Below, piece by piece: positions 37,304-48,637 of a stretch of 64,000 nucleotides of DNA. The notes beneath the pieces were generated by a model that was not told where the DNA came from, did no database searches, and saw only the letters and a program-made list of their open reading frames with translations. Source of the stretch: Paguma larvata (taxonomy: Eukaryota; Chordata; Mammalia; Carnivora; Viverridae). Each line of letters opens with the position of its first letter. Within the stretch, counting starts at the first letter, position 1. Where the stretch lies: contig CM057839.1 in NCBI GenBank assembly GCA_030068075.1, positions 55,332,960-55,396,959 of the forward strand, read 5' to 3'. The translations under genes were made by a program, and so were the position numbers.

Positions 37304-37917
37304 TTGTTTTTGGTATGAGTGTGTGATATTCTGGAACATTGAGCCGACACTTCAGGTGATACCCTTGGTCTTGTAGACGCTGCCGTTAGGATTTCTGGCG
37401 TTGGCTATCTAGTAGCCCTGGTTGGGAACCACCCCTGTGTCCAGAATCTATGCTTCGGGTGAGGGCACTGCCCCTGCTGAAGTGGTACTTGGACTAAGGT
37501 CACTGGTAGTTTTAGTGAATTTCCCAGAGGCTAGAGAAGCAGGGATCCTCCAGCGCCTCGGCACTGAGACCGCTTGCCTCTCAGACATCCCTGCTCAGGA
37601 GCCAGACTCAGGCGAACCCTCCCCTGCAGCTGTGGGCTTGTCCAGGATGTCCCTCTGATACCTTGTCTTCGAGTTCAAATAAAAAAATACATTTGTCCAG
37701 AAATTGTGCACCATTAAGAACTTCGACAAGCAGCTCTGTAGATGGTGGCGTATCTGAATTTCATATTTTGGGATTCCTGTTTGGGCTTGAATCAGGAGTT
37801 GATGAGCAGTGGAACGCTGGATGCCCTAGTGTTCAAAGTTCGCTTTCATTTCCATCAGTTCCATGTCAGGCCACTCGGCATTCCGAGTTTCAAACAGATA
37901 TTTAAAAATATACGTCG

Positions 37918-38100
37918 AGGCGCCTGGGTGGCTCAGTCGGTTCAGTGATCTCACAATTTGTGGGTTTGAGCCCCCATCGGGCTCTGTGCTGACCGCTCAG
38001 AGCCTGGAGCCTGCTTTGGATTCTGTGTCTCCCTCTCTCTGCCCCTACTCCGCGCTCGCTCTCCCTCTCTCTCAAAAAAAGTAAATAAACCTTAAAAAAC
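37918..38100 (+). repeat. CAN-SINE, internally deleted
   Basis: Forward copy GGCGCCTGGGTGGCTCAGTC that jumps from the head to GTGATCTCACAATTTGTGGG, missing about 20 nt in between. It ends AAATAAACCTTAAAAAAC. Confidence 0.92.
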
Positions 38101-39026
38101 ATTTCTAAGAAAGTAAGTTAGAAACTCTCCCAGCACAAAGATGTATTACTTCATTACTTGAGATGACTTGGTATAAAAACATCGATGTTTTCTTTGCGTC
38201 ATTGTCCAGCCAATTTTGATTGGATGACACTTTTTCTCGGTTTGATCAAGTGCAGAGGAGAGAGACTCTCACGAACAGCACATTTGTGAGCATTTAGCCT
38301 TTCATAGCGTGACAGGAAACTTTTCTTTACATTTAAGCTCTCGTGCTAATCATTGACAAATCATTACAAATCACCGAACTCGCGTTTTCAAAAGAAAAAC
38401 GTCACGGAGTCATGGAAGGGTTGCCTGTTCAGAAACGTGCGAAAGCGTGTCTACACCACTTGTTCTCCCCACTTCCTACACTCCCATCTTAAAAGCATTC
38501 CTTTCCCTGGAAAAGACCAGTTACAAATTTCTATCCTTTTCATAGTTCTGTTTTCTCAGGTTTAATATTTTTAAATATACTCAAAGCTAAGACTTTAGTT
38601 TACTGGAAAACCTTTTTTTTTTTTTTTTTTAAGTTACTTCCTGAATATCAAGTTTCTATTTTGCTTCCCTCGGGAGAACTCCATTAACAAAAGAGCATTG
38701 ATGGTGCTTGCCGGCAGTGAATTTAAAGACTTTCCATATTTACTTGTTTTTCCTCTTCGAGTCCCCCTCCCCATATGCTTTCAATCTGAGGAGGGAAAAT
38801 TCGTCTGTGGCCTAATTACCCAATCAATTTTGTGGTGGTTTTAACTACCCACACTGCAAGAAGGAGACCATACTTTGTTTTCTCTGGGACCTGAGTGGAC
38901 AGAGTTAAGATGAAAGGAGCTGCTCATTGACCTTCTTTGCAACAGAGGGTTCCTTGGGATTTTTTTTTCTTACCCCCTTTTTCTGCCCTGTTTCTTTTGA
39001 CCTTGTCTGTGCTGGTGTTTTCACTT

Positions 39027-39069
39027 TCCCACCCCCTCACCCCCACCCCTCACCCCCCCCACCACCCCC
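39027..39069 (-). other. C-rich tract; G-quadruplex motif on the minus strand
   Basis: The plus strand shows runs of C (3, 5, 5, 4, 8 and 5) spaced by A, T, CA or TCA. The complement therefore has at least five G-runs with short loops, and the plus strand could form an i-motif. Confidence 0.65.
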
Positions 39070-40869
39070 GTTTTCTTGTTGTCAAACTGCAAGGCTCTCG
39101 TTTTCCTAAACTAAGATGGTAATCGTGTCCCAAACTGCAATTAAAGGGAATAGTCGTTATAAAAACGATTCTTTCTTGACCTTATTTATTTAGGTTGCCT
39201 CTCCTCGCCTTTCTGCTCTGCCTTCCAGGAACTTAGCCCTCAGTCTTACTTAAAAGTCTTCATTTTCAGTGGCAAAGAGTTGCCGAAGAACCAGAGTCCA
39301 GTGACTTTTTGCTACTAATTTGTCAACCTAAGTTTCGAGAGTAAAATTAGCGTCTCAGGATAGACACGATGGGAACAGCAAGGGGGTATTCCCTTTGTTA
39401 TGTAAGTCTCTCTAATTCTTACCCCTGTTTTAGAAATGAACTCTGAAGTGAAAAAGATGTACTTTTTCTTTTCCTTTGACTTCCTTGATTCCATGCTGTC
39501 TTCCAAGTTCCCCTCTTCCCTCTCTCCTCCACCTTGCGTGGCTCACAGAGCCTTCGTCAAGGCAACCTCAGGACTAGTAGGGGACGGGGGGCAAATCACT
39601 TACCCTGCCCTTGGGGGTAGGGGGTGCCGACTGGGTTCAGGCAATTAATTATTCAGGGCAATTTACAAGGTACTCTTGCCGAGTTTCTGCCCGTCAGGAG
39701 CTGAGCTCGGGACCTGCTAAGTCGGATGCTTTTCTCCCTCTGTTCTAGCGCTTGAGCCTCGTGACTCCTTTTTAAAATACAAACTAATTCACTAAGGCAT
39801 GAAACAAGGAAAGTCCCTTACACGCCCAGATTGGGGTGAATAGGAGAAGAGATACGGGTTGCTAAGAGCATCTTTGTTTGTGGAACATGAAGTAGCATAG
39901 CTGAGGAAGGTGAAAACCCTAGGGCATACTGGGAGGAGAAGAGGAATTGTGTTCATTCTCGCTACGGGTCACCTCATCTAGGGCCTGCCCGTCCTCCACT
40001 TTGGAACTCCTCGTGTCTTCCAAAGCCCCGTATCTCACCCCTTACCAGGTCCCATAGCAAACGTGGTGAGGCCCCTTCTGACACAACTCTGCTGGAGTGT
40101 CTCACCCAGCAATCTTAGTGGTTTGCCCCATGTCGCTCTGCGTGTCTGGTGTTGCTCAGCCTCTTTGCTCTGTAGAATATATTTGACTTCGTTCCTTGCA
40201 GCTGCCAGTGTCGGTTGGAATGCTTGAAATTGCTGAGTGTTTACTGTGCCACTGGGTGGAGATTTTAAGCTAAATATAATGTTCTGTCTTGTTTGTGGAG
40301 CTACAGAAGACTTTTTAAGAGCAGCAGAATTGAGCCTCATCGACTCAGGATTACAGGGTCCACTGCAAAATTCTGAATTAGATAGAATTTAGTTTTTAAA
40401 GTGGAATTAAAAAACCATGAACATATTTCTTGTAACTAGTTCTGAGGTCATGCCAGCCCAGATACATCGGCTGGATAAGAATATTTCGTAATTAGCACGT
40501 TGTTCACATGCTAGCAATTGAAGTTAAAATATAAACAGGACCTATGTGGTGTGGCTCGCGGGATTGTTTTGCTGGAAGAGAGACCTTTCTGAACAATACG
40601 TACTGTAAATGTCCAGTGTGTCCAGCTTCTGTCAGAACTAACGACAAGTTAAAATTATTGTGCTCCCAATGAAAGATTTCCCCTCCCCTTTAGTAAAATA
40701 TTTTATACACATACTACACATTCCTCATGCATAACTTGCTTTGATTATGCTAAATGAAATTTTTCCTTGTAAGCGGAAAATTAATTTTTGAATGTTTAGC
40801 CGTTTAATCTTGTTGCTTTGTGAAATTGTTCTTTTTCTTTTCCCTTTTTTTTTTTTTCCTGTTCTTTAG

Positions 40870-41006
40870 AACTAGTGGAACTTCCCTTGGTAAAGTTTGA
40901 CTTTTCCTGCAATAAAGTGCGCGAGATTCCCATTTGTTTTAGAGAGATGAAACAGCTGCAGGTATTACTACTTGAGAACAACCCTTTGCAGTCTCCTCCA
41001 GCACAG
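40870..41006 (+). CDS. LRCH1: LRCH1 coding exon 3 of window (last leucine-rich repeats)
   Basis: 137 nt. The acceptor is a long T-run ending ctttag|AAC and the donor CACAG|gtgagg. The first two bases complete the split Glu codon. Then come 45 residues starting LVELPLVKFDFSCNKV and ending LLLENNPLQSPPAQ. The exon carries the last two LRRs: the SCNKVREIP turn, then MKQLQVLLLENNPLQSPP, the classic closing repeat of the LRCH family. It ends in phase 0. The acceptor tract (about 40837-40869) is strongly pyrimidine-rich, as expected for a constitutive exon. Confidence 0.96.
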
Positions 41007-41737
41007 GTGAGGGACGCCGGCAAAGTCGTGTCACCACGGCAAATGCTATCAATGGTGCGGAGGTGGGAGTGGGGGAGGGGAGGAGGGGCGGCAACTCTCG
41101 GCAGAGCCAGGCTTTTGATAGTCTGCTACATTCACGTTGTTTTAGACATGATCACAGTCTCTGAAGGATGAAACCTTGGGTGAATCCTACAACAGTCACT
41201 TGTCTTCTGCTGTGTAGAGTCCGCTCACTAGCGTTTGGCTCACTGTCCTGATCGCTGCAATCCTAGATTTCTAGGGGTGACCGTGTTGGCATTTGTACGT
41301 ACGTCGGAAACTCCTTCACGAAGCTTGTAGCTTAGACTTGAGGAGTAATACGTTCCTTACGTTAACGTGAGCTGTGAAATGGAGTTTCAACATTTTCAAA
41401 CGTGATCGTTGGTTATTCAGAGAGACGTTTCGAATTCAGCTATTAAGCCATGTGGGAACAAAGTGAATGCTTCCAGAACTGGAATGTTACCACATCGATT
41501 ATCTGACTTCTGTACTTTTTTACACTATTTAGGCTTAAACACTTTTCCATTAGAATGGTTTTCTATTCACAGAATTTGGAAGAAATGATTGCCTAAGTTC
41601 TCATATGTTTTGGAGAGGCCGAATTGGGTGTGTATTGTTGAAGTGTTATTTTTAATGAAAATATACAGGCAGGTGTCTAGGGTTTACATTTTGTTTTGCC
41701 ATTAAAAAACAAATATGTGTTATTAATTTCTCCATAG
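41007..41737 (+). other. LRCH1: LRCH1 intron, 731 nt
   Basis: gtgagg to ccatag. No repeat is recognised. The first 90 nt after the donor are G-rich, with several GGG runs (for example ggtgggagtgggggagggg near 41061), which can act as intronic splicing enhancers. Confidence 0.9.
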
Positions 41738-41865
41738 ATTTGCACAAAGGGTAAAGTGCACATATTCAAGTATCTGAGCATACAAGCGTGTCAGATAAAG
41801 ACAACCGACTCCCTCTATCTCCACACGATGGAGAGGCCACATTTGCACCAGCACGTGGAAGACAG
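41738..41865 (+). CDS. LRCH1: LRCH1 coding exon 4 of window (LRR C-terminal cap)
   Basis: 128 nt. The acceptor is tctccatag|ATT and the donor GACAG|gtgggt. It encodes 42 residues beginning ICTKGKVHIFKYLSIQACQI and ending MERPHLHQHVED, plus two bases of a Ser codon. This is the conserved helix that closes the LRR domain in LRCH proteins, followed by a His-rich stretch that starts the linker. It starts in phase 0 and ends in phase 2. It lies only 731 nt after the previous exon. Confidence 0.95.
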
Positions 41866-43007
41866 GTGGGTGTGACTGCAGTCGCTCAAAGCTCCTGTTT
41901 AGTATTTGTTTAGGCCAAAGCGCATCCGGCAGGTAACTCCAAAAAAATCCCTTTGTCTCTCTTACAAGGCAGATATATGGTGTTGATAACCTTTCGGCAT
42001 CTTGTAAATCTTACTTTCCCTGTTCTATTCAATAATTAGCTTTTCCTGAGTACTGTTTGTGTATGTGTGCACAGGCATACATACATGTATAACGTGTATA
42101 TAAATATATATATGTATATATATATCTTTATAAATGTAATCCATAATATAAATATAGGCAATTTTTGGCTTGTCAGTTAAAACAACCATGCAGGCTCAGG
42201 CATGCTTTTTTTATCAATTATTAATTTTTAATATACCTCCAGAACATTGTTAAGGAACACTACAAGTTTTGTTTTCTAATTGTCTTTCAAAAATGCAGTG
42301 TGCATAGTTTTTGCCATTTCCTGTTTAGAACGGAAGTGTTAGAATGCTTTCACATGCCCTTGGCCTTTCTCTGGCATAAACTGGGCCTTGAATTTTCAGG
42401 GGACAAAATTCCCACGCTGAACACGTGTAGAAACGCAGGTTGTTTTGAGAGGTCTTCACTACAGAGACCTTTCCCTAGCTTTTTACTAAAAAAGTAAACA
42501 TGGTGACTTAAAATCTCAGGCTATCCTGTGGTACCTTTATATAATACTTAAAATATGTATTCACTATTTTACTTTTACAAACATCAGATTTATTTAGTCA
42601 CTGGGTAAAAGGCTTACAGAATTATTGAGAGTAACCATATAAGAGTAAAGGCCTCTTTTAGCATGTAAGTAAAACCAATTAGGTAGTTTTTGCTTTTTTA
42701 TACACTAGAATCAATAAAATGAGAAAATTGTTAACTGTTTCAAAGAACAGGCTCCTTGGTTAGAGTATGAATTTATGAAACCCTGAACACAAAGAATTTA
42801 TCTTTTACTCTGCTTAGACAGAGTATCTGATTTTCACGAGGCTCTTGTCTTAACCTCCTTTAATATCGGGCTGATTTGTTGCCTTATGGTAATCATAAAG
42901 TTTGTATAGCAAAGTCATTACTTGAATATAAATTGATGTATCTTATTGTGAACTTTGTGATTTCAATCTTTTCTGAATGACTTCCATACCGGTGTCCTCT
43001 ATCCCAG
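41866..43007 (+). other. LRCH1: LRCH1 intron, 1.1 kb
   Basis: gtgggt to tcccag. It contains a TA-rich simple repeat near 42090-42124; otherwise it is AT-rich sequence with nothing I can name. Confidence 0.9.
42090..42124 (+). repeat. (TA)n-rich repeat
   Basis: TATAAATATATATATGTATA-type sequence following a run of ATACATACATG. Confidence 0.8.
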
Positions 43008-43071
43008 CAAGAAGGATTCTGACTCGGGCGTTGGAAGTGACAATGGAGACAAGCGCCTATCTGCCACAGAG
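43008..43071 (+). CDS. LRCH1: LRCH1 coding exon 5 of window (acidic Ser-rich linker)
   Basis: 64 nt. The acceptor is ctatcccag|CAA and the donor CAGAG|gtaaag. After the split Ser codon it encodes KKDSDSGVGSDNGDKRLSATE. The DSDSGVGSDNGD stretch is acidic and rich in Ser-Asp pairs, the kind of sequence casein kinase 2 favours; phosphorylation is my inference. It ends in phase 0. The nearest downstream SINE (43324-43546) begins 252 nt after the donor. Confidence 0.94.
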
Positions 43072-43323
43072 GTAAAGTTTGTGATGAGAACCTTCTGTGC
43101 TTCTAGCTAAATTCGCCTGCATTCCTGAAGTCCTCTGTGGTAAAGGGCATTAATGCATCTGCGTGCGAAGGTGTGATTATGTTTGTGAAAGCAACTCGAA
43201 ATCCTCCAAGTGTTCTAGAAATATGAGCTTTTTCTGCATCTTTAATAGTTTGTAAATGTCTCAGGGGTAGAGTCCTTATCTCTTTCCCTCCCACCACACT
43301 CCTGCCATTATCTAGAATATTCT

Positions 43324-43546
43324 TTTATTTTCTTAAAGTTTATTTATTTATATTGAGGGAGGGAGAGAGAGTGCACACACGTGTACATGCACATGAGCCA
43401 GGAAGGGGCAGAAGGTGAGGGAGATTGAGAATCCTAAGCAGGCTCTACACTGTAGATTGATAGGGCTCAATCCCATGAACCGCGAGATCATGACCTGAGC
43501 CTAAATCAAGAGTCGGACACTTAACTGACAGAGCCATCCGGTACCC
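43324..43546 (-). repeat. CAN-SINE with 12-bp duplication
   Basis: CTAGAATATTCT is found at 43312-43323 and 43547-43558. Reverse copy, somewhat diverged. Confidence 0.93.
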
Positions 43547-45086
43547 CTAGAATATTCTCGAATGCTTCATAAATATTATAAAATGACTAAGAGTGGTATG
43601 CAAGTACCCATGAGGCATTTTTATAAATATGTTTCTTTCTGAATGACAGAATAATTTGGGGGAAAAGTTATTTGCATGCATAGATGTTAAGGAGTCAAAT
43701 GTGCATTGCACATTTTAGCAGTTTGCCTACACGAAGTGCCGTTTTGAGTGGCCATTTTTATGTCATTATTCGTTTTCCTGAAAGTGTTCAGTTGTGTTTT
43801 TTCAGACAATTGGATAAAAGTTTGGTTACTTGTAAGCTAAGAAGCCAGAGTAGAGCTTCCTAAAGTGGTTATAAATAGCTCATTTAGCACTTGTATCTCA
43901 TTTATAGTTAGATTCCCCAAGACCTTTCACTAATACGCCATTAAATGGGGTTTCTGGAGCAGGAGAGCTAGAAGGGACAGCTGGATTAGGAAATGGATGT
44001 ATCATCAGTCTTCCCTTTTGAGGAAATTTATTGAGATTTTGTGGTTATTGAGTTTTGAAATATAATTCTACTCTTTGAATATGTAATTAATAGGTCAGTT
44101 ACCCCATTTAAGGAGTTCTCCTTTGTACTGTGTGTGACTCCAAGAAAAATGCCTTTTGTCTGTTCTCTTCAGGTGTTTGAGGGTTAATATGTAGCTAAGA
44201 TGTTGCATTTTATTTCCTACCAAATGCTTTATAAAGCAGTGCATTAAAAAATTAGGATACCTTAAAGTCTTTCTAATACAGAACGTTTTGAAAGGAGTTT
44301 GTAGGCAGAAAAAGGCGGCCAATTTCAATAAAAGAAAATTACTGTCATGAAGCCACATGAATAGTTTACTGTGGTTCCCTGGGGGAGAAAATACTCAACA
44401 CATTGCTTTATAAGTTGTATTTAATTCAACCCCCTTAGCTTTATTAAAACTCATAAGTCCCCTGAAATGTCTCATTGTTTCAGAAATTACTCACCCTAAG
44501 CTTATTTTCTATGAAGTTAAAACAGACTCTGCTTTATGCTCTATCTGTTTTTTAAGGATAATTAAGTTCATTAATAAAACATCACACAAAGAACCTCATT
44601 ATCCTTTTGTTCTCACTTAATACAAGTAGGAGGCTAATGTCATTCTAAAAGGCGGCCAAGGGTTTATTCTGTCCCTTTTAACTAGATGCATATCTCTGGA
44701 ATTTTGCTAAGTTTTCAAGATAGGAGGAGGGCGGAAGGAAGGACCACAGAAAGGATTTTATATTCAACAGAACTGAGTGCATGAATCTTCCCTTTGGCCT
44801 TTTATGTTTTTTTCCTGGTCTCACATGGTAGCCTCATTACCTGAGAACACCTCCAAGAAGTTTGTTTTGTAGAAGGAAAAGCATTCTGACTCCTCCAATG
44901 TGGCTTTTTCTCTTTTCACTTTGTTTGGCAACTGTGTTGTCATCTTACCACTCACTGTGGTCAGTTTGTCTTACTCCCCACTTCCGTCTCCTTGTGGCAT
45001 TTGGAGAGCCCATCTCACTCCCTTGGCTGCTGCCGTTGTCTGAGTGATTTAGCATTTGTCTCTACCAAGTTTAAACCGTGTTTTTC

Positions 45087-45307
45087 GGGGCGCCTGGGTG
45101 GCTCAGTTGGTTAAGTGGCCGACTTCGGCTCAGGTCATGATCTCACGGTCTATGAGTTCGAGCCCCGCGCTGGGCTCTGTGCTGACTGGCTCAGAGCCTG
45201 GAGCCTGCTTCGGATTCTGTATCTCCCTCTCTCTCTGCCCTTCCCCTGCTCATACTCTGTCTCTGTGTCTCTCAAAAATAAATAAACGTTAAAAAATTAA
45301 AAAAAAT
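45087..45307 (+). repeat. CAN-SINE, near-consensus
   Basis: Forward full-length copy. The flanks TAAACCGTGTTTTTC (45072-45086) and TAAACGTGTTTTTC (45308-45321) differ by one deleted base. Confidence 0.95.
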
Positions 45308-45887
45308 TAAACGTGTTTTTCTCAAGATAAACATGCGAAAAAATTGGTGGCCGGATGAATATCTGTTTACTGGGTGAAGTGCACACTTGTCTTGCCCCAG
45401 TTTCTAAACGATTTGTGCACGTGTCCAAACGTAAACAAACACTATCCCGAAAGTCGTGGCGTCAAGAATTGAAGGACAGCCCACGACTCCCTGAAATGTG
45501 TTCTATGGAGGTTCTTGATCCCTGTGATTTGGAAAGCTTTTTACTAAATAGGAACATTAAAATGGAGACAAAGGAAAGTCAGTGAGGCTCCGTGTTTCGT
45601 TCGTGATGGAATCCTAGATTATCTGAATAAACTGCATCAGCTAGTGTGGGAAACAAGTGCCCCAGAGACAACTTACCTTGATTACTGAATTGAAGTCTTA
45701 CTCTGAAAATTGCACAGAACACATGTCCTTTTAAATACTGCAGTCCTTCAACACTTTCATATATTTGATGCAGCCTAAATCCCTCTATTCCTCAGCCTAA
45801 AACAGGGAAGTAAACCAAAGCTTAATGTTGCACATAAGAGGCACTATAAATAAATGACGTATTGTCACAGATATTGCCTGCTTTTTT

Positions 45888-45998
45888 TCAAAAATTTTTA
45901 AATGTTTATTTATTTTTGAGAGAGAGAGTGCAAGTTGGGGAGGGGCAGAAAGAGAGAGAGAGTCGGATGCTTAACCGACTGAACCTTCCAGGTTCCCC
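45888..45998 (-). repeat. CAN-SINE, 111-bp deleted copy with perfect 20-bp duplication
   Basis: The flank CAGATATTGCCTGCTTTTTT occurs at 45868-45887 and 45999-46018. The copy joins the CT-rich region directly to the head (GTCGGATGCTTAACCGACTG), lacking about half the body. The intact duplication shows that this is one insertion. Confidence 0.93.
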
Positions 45999-46249
45999 CA
46001 GATATTGCCTGCTTTTTTGACTAGCTGCATGAAGCCTTAATGTAGTTTGGGAAACTGGTGTAGTCATCAGATCTCAGAGTACCAATGCCGTACAATGATT
46101 GGTTAGACTTCGGGCCAGTGTGGTATTAACAATATTTACAATATCACAGTATATATATTTACAATTATTCCTGGGTTCCGTCAGGTCCTTCTTAGTGCCC
46201 TGACTATTGCTCTTAGGTTGGAAAATGCCATCAGGTACTTGAAAAAATT

Positions 46250-46550
46250 TTAGCTCAAAACGTATGTACAGAGAAACACTTGAGTGTTAACTCAGTGAGT
46301 TTTCGACGAAGTGAACACACCCATAGTACGAGCTGCCAGTTCAAGAAACAGAGCTTTACCGGCACCCCAGAGAGCCCACTCCCGCGCCCACCGTGCAAGC
46401 CATGAGTAGCCGCTATGCTGACTCAAACACCATGGATTAGTTTTGCTGGTTTTTGAACTTATGTAAGTGGAACTGTGCTTTGTATCGGAATCTTTTACTC
46501 AATATTACGTGTTTGAGAATCACAGAATTTTTTTTTTATCACGTATCATT
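46250..46550 (-). mobile_element. Old L1-type 3' end (antisense)
   Basis: GTAAGTGGAACTGTGCTTTG and ACTCAATATTACGTGTTTGA match the pattern of old mammalian L1 3' UTRs read in reverse. Strongly diverged. It ends about 60 nt before the exon at 46612. Confidence 0.55.
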
Positions 46551-46611
46551 CTTTTAATCTACATTGATAACACTTGTCCCTGGAATGAAGCTGTGCATTA
46601 TTTCTTTTTAG

Positions 46612-46717
46612 CCTTCCGATGAAGACACGGTTAGCCTCAACGCGCCAATGTCAAATATCATGGAAGAAGAACAGATCATCAAAGAGGACCCGTGCCATCG
46701 CCTTAGCCCAGTTAAAG
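46612..46717 (+). CDS. LRCH1: LRCH1 coding exon 6 of window (acidic linker)
   Basis: 106 nt. The acceptor is tttctttttag|CCT and the donor AAAG|gtctga. It encodes 35 residues starting PSDEDTVSLNAPMSNI, then MEEEQIIKEDPCHRLSPVK, plus the first base of a Gly codon. The sequence is acidic and contains an SP dipeptide (a possible proline-directed phosphosite). The donor gtctga is weak beyond position +2, so inclusion may be less than complete. Old L1-type sequence ends roughly 60 nt upstream of the acceptor. Confidence 0.94.
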
Positions 46718-46789
46718 GTCTGACAGTGAAAGATGGGGACAAAGTGCTTGTTTTTAAGTTTCAAATGCTGTGTGTACAATCTGTACCAA

Positions 46790-46985
46790 TAGGGCCATGA
46801 TGATAGCTAATGCTTCTCTGTGCTAATCTCTGAAAGTGATCTCATTTAAAGCTCAAAACTCTGAAATGGATATTTTAATCATTTCCACTCTATAGGCGAG
46901 GAAACTGAGGCTCAGAGAGTTTAAATAACTTGCAGTGATCACACAGCTAGCTAGTAGAGTTGTTTTCATCTTGAAGATTTACATA
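46790..46985 (-). repeat. MIR (antisense)
   Basis: CTATAGGCGAGGAAACTGAG, CTCAGAGAGTTTAAATAACT and GATCACACAGCTAGCTAGTA; the start resembles the AT-rich MIR 3' end. Confidence 0.75.
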
Positions 46986-47034
46986 ATAGTCTTTAAATCC
47001 ACTCTTGGAAAGAAACTATTGATATTTACATCTA

Positions 47035-47350
47035 TTAGGCAACACCAGTGTGGTAGCACATAAAATCCCCGAATCTCACTGGCTTAACACAATCCAAATC
47101 AAGTCAACATGAGAGTTAGTGATTGGCAGGCAACTCCCCTCCAAGCGGTGATTCAAAGATCCAAGCTGCGTTCATTCTGAGATTCCACCATCTTTAACAC
47201 ATGACTTCCAAAGTTTTCATGTACTGTTATAAGGCAAGAGAGGGCTGAACGTGAACATTTGCCCAGAAGAGGTTTTTAATGGACTGGGCCTAGGAGTGCC
47301 CAGCTCTTACAAGCGAAGCTCGAATACATGACCACTTCTCATCACATGTG
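47035..47350. repeat. Unassigned old interspersed repeat
   Basis: TCTCACTGGCTTAACACAAT, GGCAGGCAACTCCCCTCCAA, GCGGTGATTCAAAGATCCAA and CATCTTTAACACATGACTTC read like a dispersed LTR-class or MER element; family not assigned. Confidence 0.45.
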
Positions 47351-48509
47351 AAGGTAGGAAATATAGTTGAGATGTGGGCCTAGGAGTCCACTTGACTTTA
47401 ATTCTCTCACTTATAAGTGGGATGATTAGGTTAGATAATATCTAATTACCTAATTCCTACAGTCTTCTGTAGCTCTAAAGTTCTGTGGTCTCTAATAATC
47501 ATCAAATGATCACCAAGCACTTTATGTCCTGTATACCTTGAAAATCCTAGCAATGTATGTCATAGCTTGGTGAGAAGCCCTCAGTTGATTGCATTAGGGC
47601 AGGGTTTTGGGTTTCTTTGTTTGTTTGTTTGTTTTTTATTGCTCCTATTTGTTTAGTGACTTTTAAAGAAAATGCCTACCTAAAATTTAGTGTTTACTAA
47701 AGATTTGTGGCAGAGATGATTTCGTGATCTGTGAATAATATAGAACTATATTAATATGCAGATTCTCTCCCTTATAGTTTGAATATACCCTCATTAGTGA
47801 TAGCAGGGCTGTGTGAACCAACTAGTGTTTGCTTTCACTTTATACCTTCAGGATTTTTAGTTTAGCACATAAGTTTAGCGTTTATGTTTATCTGAGGTTA
47901 TGATTGGAACCATACATTCTGAAAAAAATATCACTGTATACTTTACGCAAGAACATAACTGCCTTTTTATTAGTTAATCGTTATAACATTATACAGTATA
48001 GGAGGTAGTGTTTTAGGCAACCTTTTAAAATAAAAGAATTCTGTAGTTTGTTACCAGTGAGTTTTTTCCTCTCTGTGCTAGAAGTGGGTATTTTGCTATG
48101 TGGGAGTTCCTAAAGGTGGCCCTGCTTGGTTCTTTTTAGTTTCCAGATCGCGGAGAAAAGATCTGCTTGTTGTTCCTTTTGCCTCTTTCATACTTTCTTT
48201 CCTCTGTCTCTTGAGAAAGTTACAGGAGATTTCATTTCTTTCATAAGGAACTAAGCCATGAAGGGGCGGTGACTTTCCAGTTCGTTTAGGGGGGGGCTTT
48301 CCATTTCTTTTACTTTTCTCCTTCTTTTTCCTCCTTTATTCATCTTTTCTTTACACCCTTCAGGGAAGAGGACAGTGGGGTGACTCATAGACCTCTGTAA
48401 GAGGTAAGAGAGGAGACTGAAATAGTTAGATGGCATTTGAGGGTCATCTGTACTTTGCTCGTCTCTTCATGAAACCACCTTTTTGTCTTTCTCTATATTT
48501 TCCTGATAG

Positions 48510-48637
48510 GGGACTTTCATCAGGAATTTCAACCAGAGCCTTCCCTTTTGGGTGACAACGACAACTCAGGAGAAGAAAGAGACCAATTTACCGACGGAAC
48601 AGATGTTCTCCGTTCAGAATTTATAACTTATATTAAG
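48510..48637 (+). CDS. LRCH1: LRCH1 coding exon 7 of window (linker; non-canonical GC donor)
   Basis: 128 nt. The acceptor is cctgatag|GGG and the donor TTAAG|gcaagt. The first two bases complete a Gly codon. Then come 42 residues from DFHQEFQPEPSLLGDNDNSG to VLRSEFITYIK. No GT donor gives an in-frame join to the next exon. The GC at 48638 with AAG before and aagt after is a textbook match to the GC-AG donor class. A GT 4 nt downstream (48642) would extend the exon by gcaa and produce a stop two codons into the junction. The exon ends in phase 0. Confidence 0.93.

Larger units (their letters stand above)
36492..40869 (+). other. LRCH1: LRCH1 intron, 4.4 kb
   Basis: gtaaaa to ctttag. It holds a TG microsatellite, a MaLR-type LTR remnant split by a SINE, a second SINE at 37918-38100 and a C-rich tract at 39027. 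From 38101 to 39026 and from 39070 to 40836 I see only unremarkable single-copy-looking sequence. Confidence 0.9.
43072..46611 (+). other. LRCH1: LRCH1 intron, 3.5 kb
   Basis: gtaaag to tttttag. It contains three SINEs (43324-43546 minus, 45087-45307 plus, 45888-45998 minus) and old L1-type sequence at 46250-46550 just before the next exon. From 43560 to 45071 I see no recognisable element. Confidence 0.9.
46718..48509 (+). other. LRCH1: LRCH1 intron, 1.8 kb
   Basis: Weak donor gtctga, acceptor cctgatag. It contains an antisense MIR, an unassigned old repeat (47035-47350) and a short TTTG repeat near 47615. The rest is unremarkable. Confidence 0.88.
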
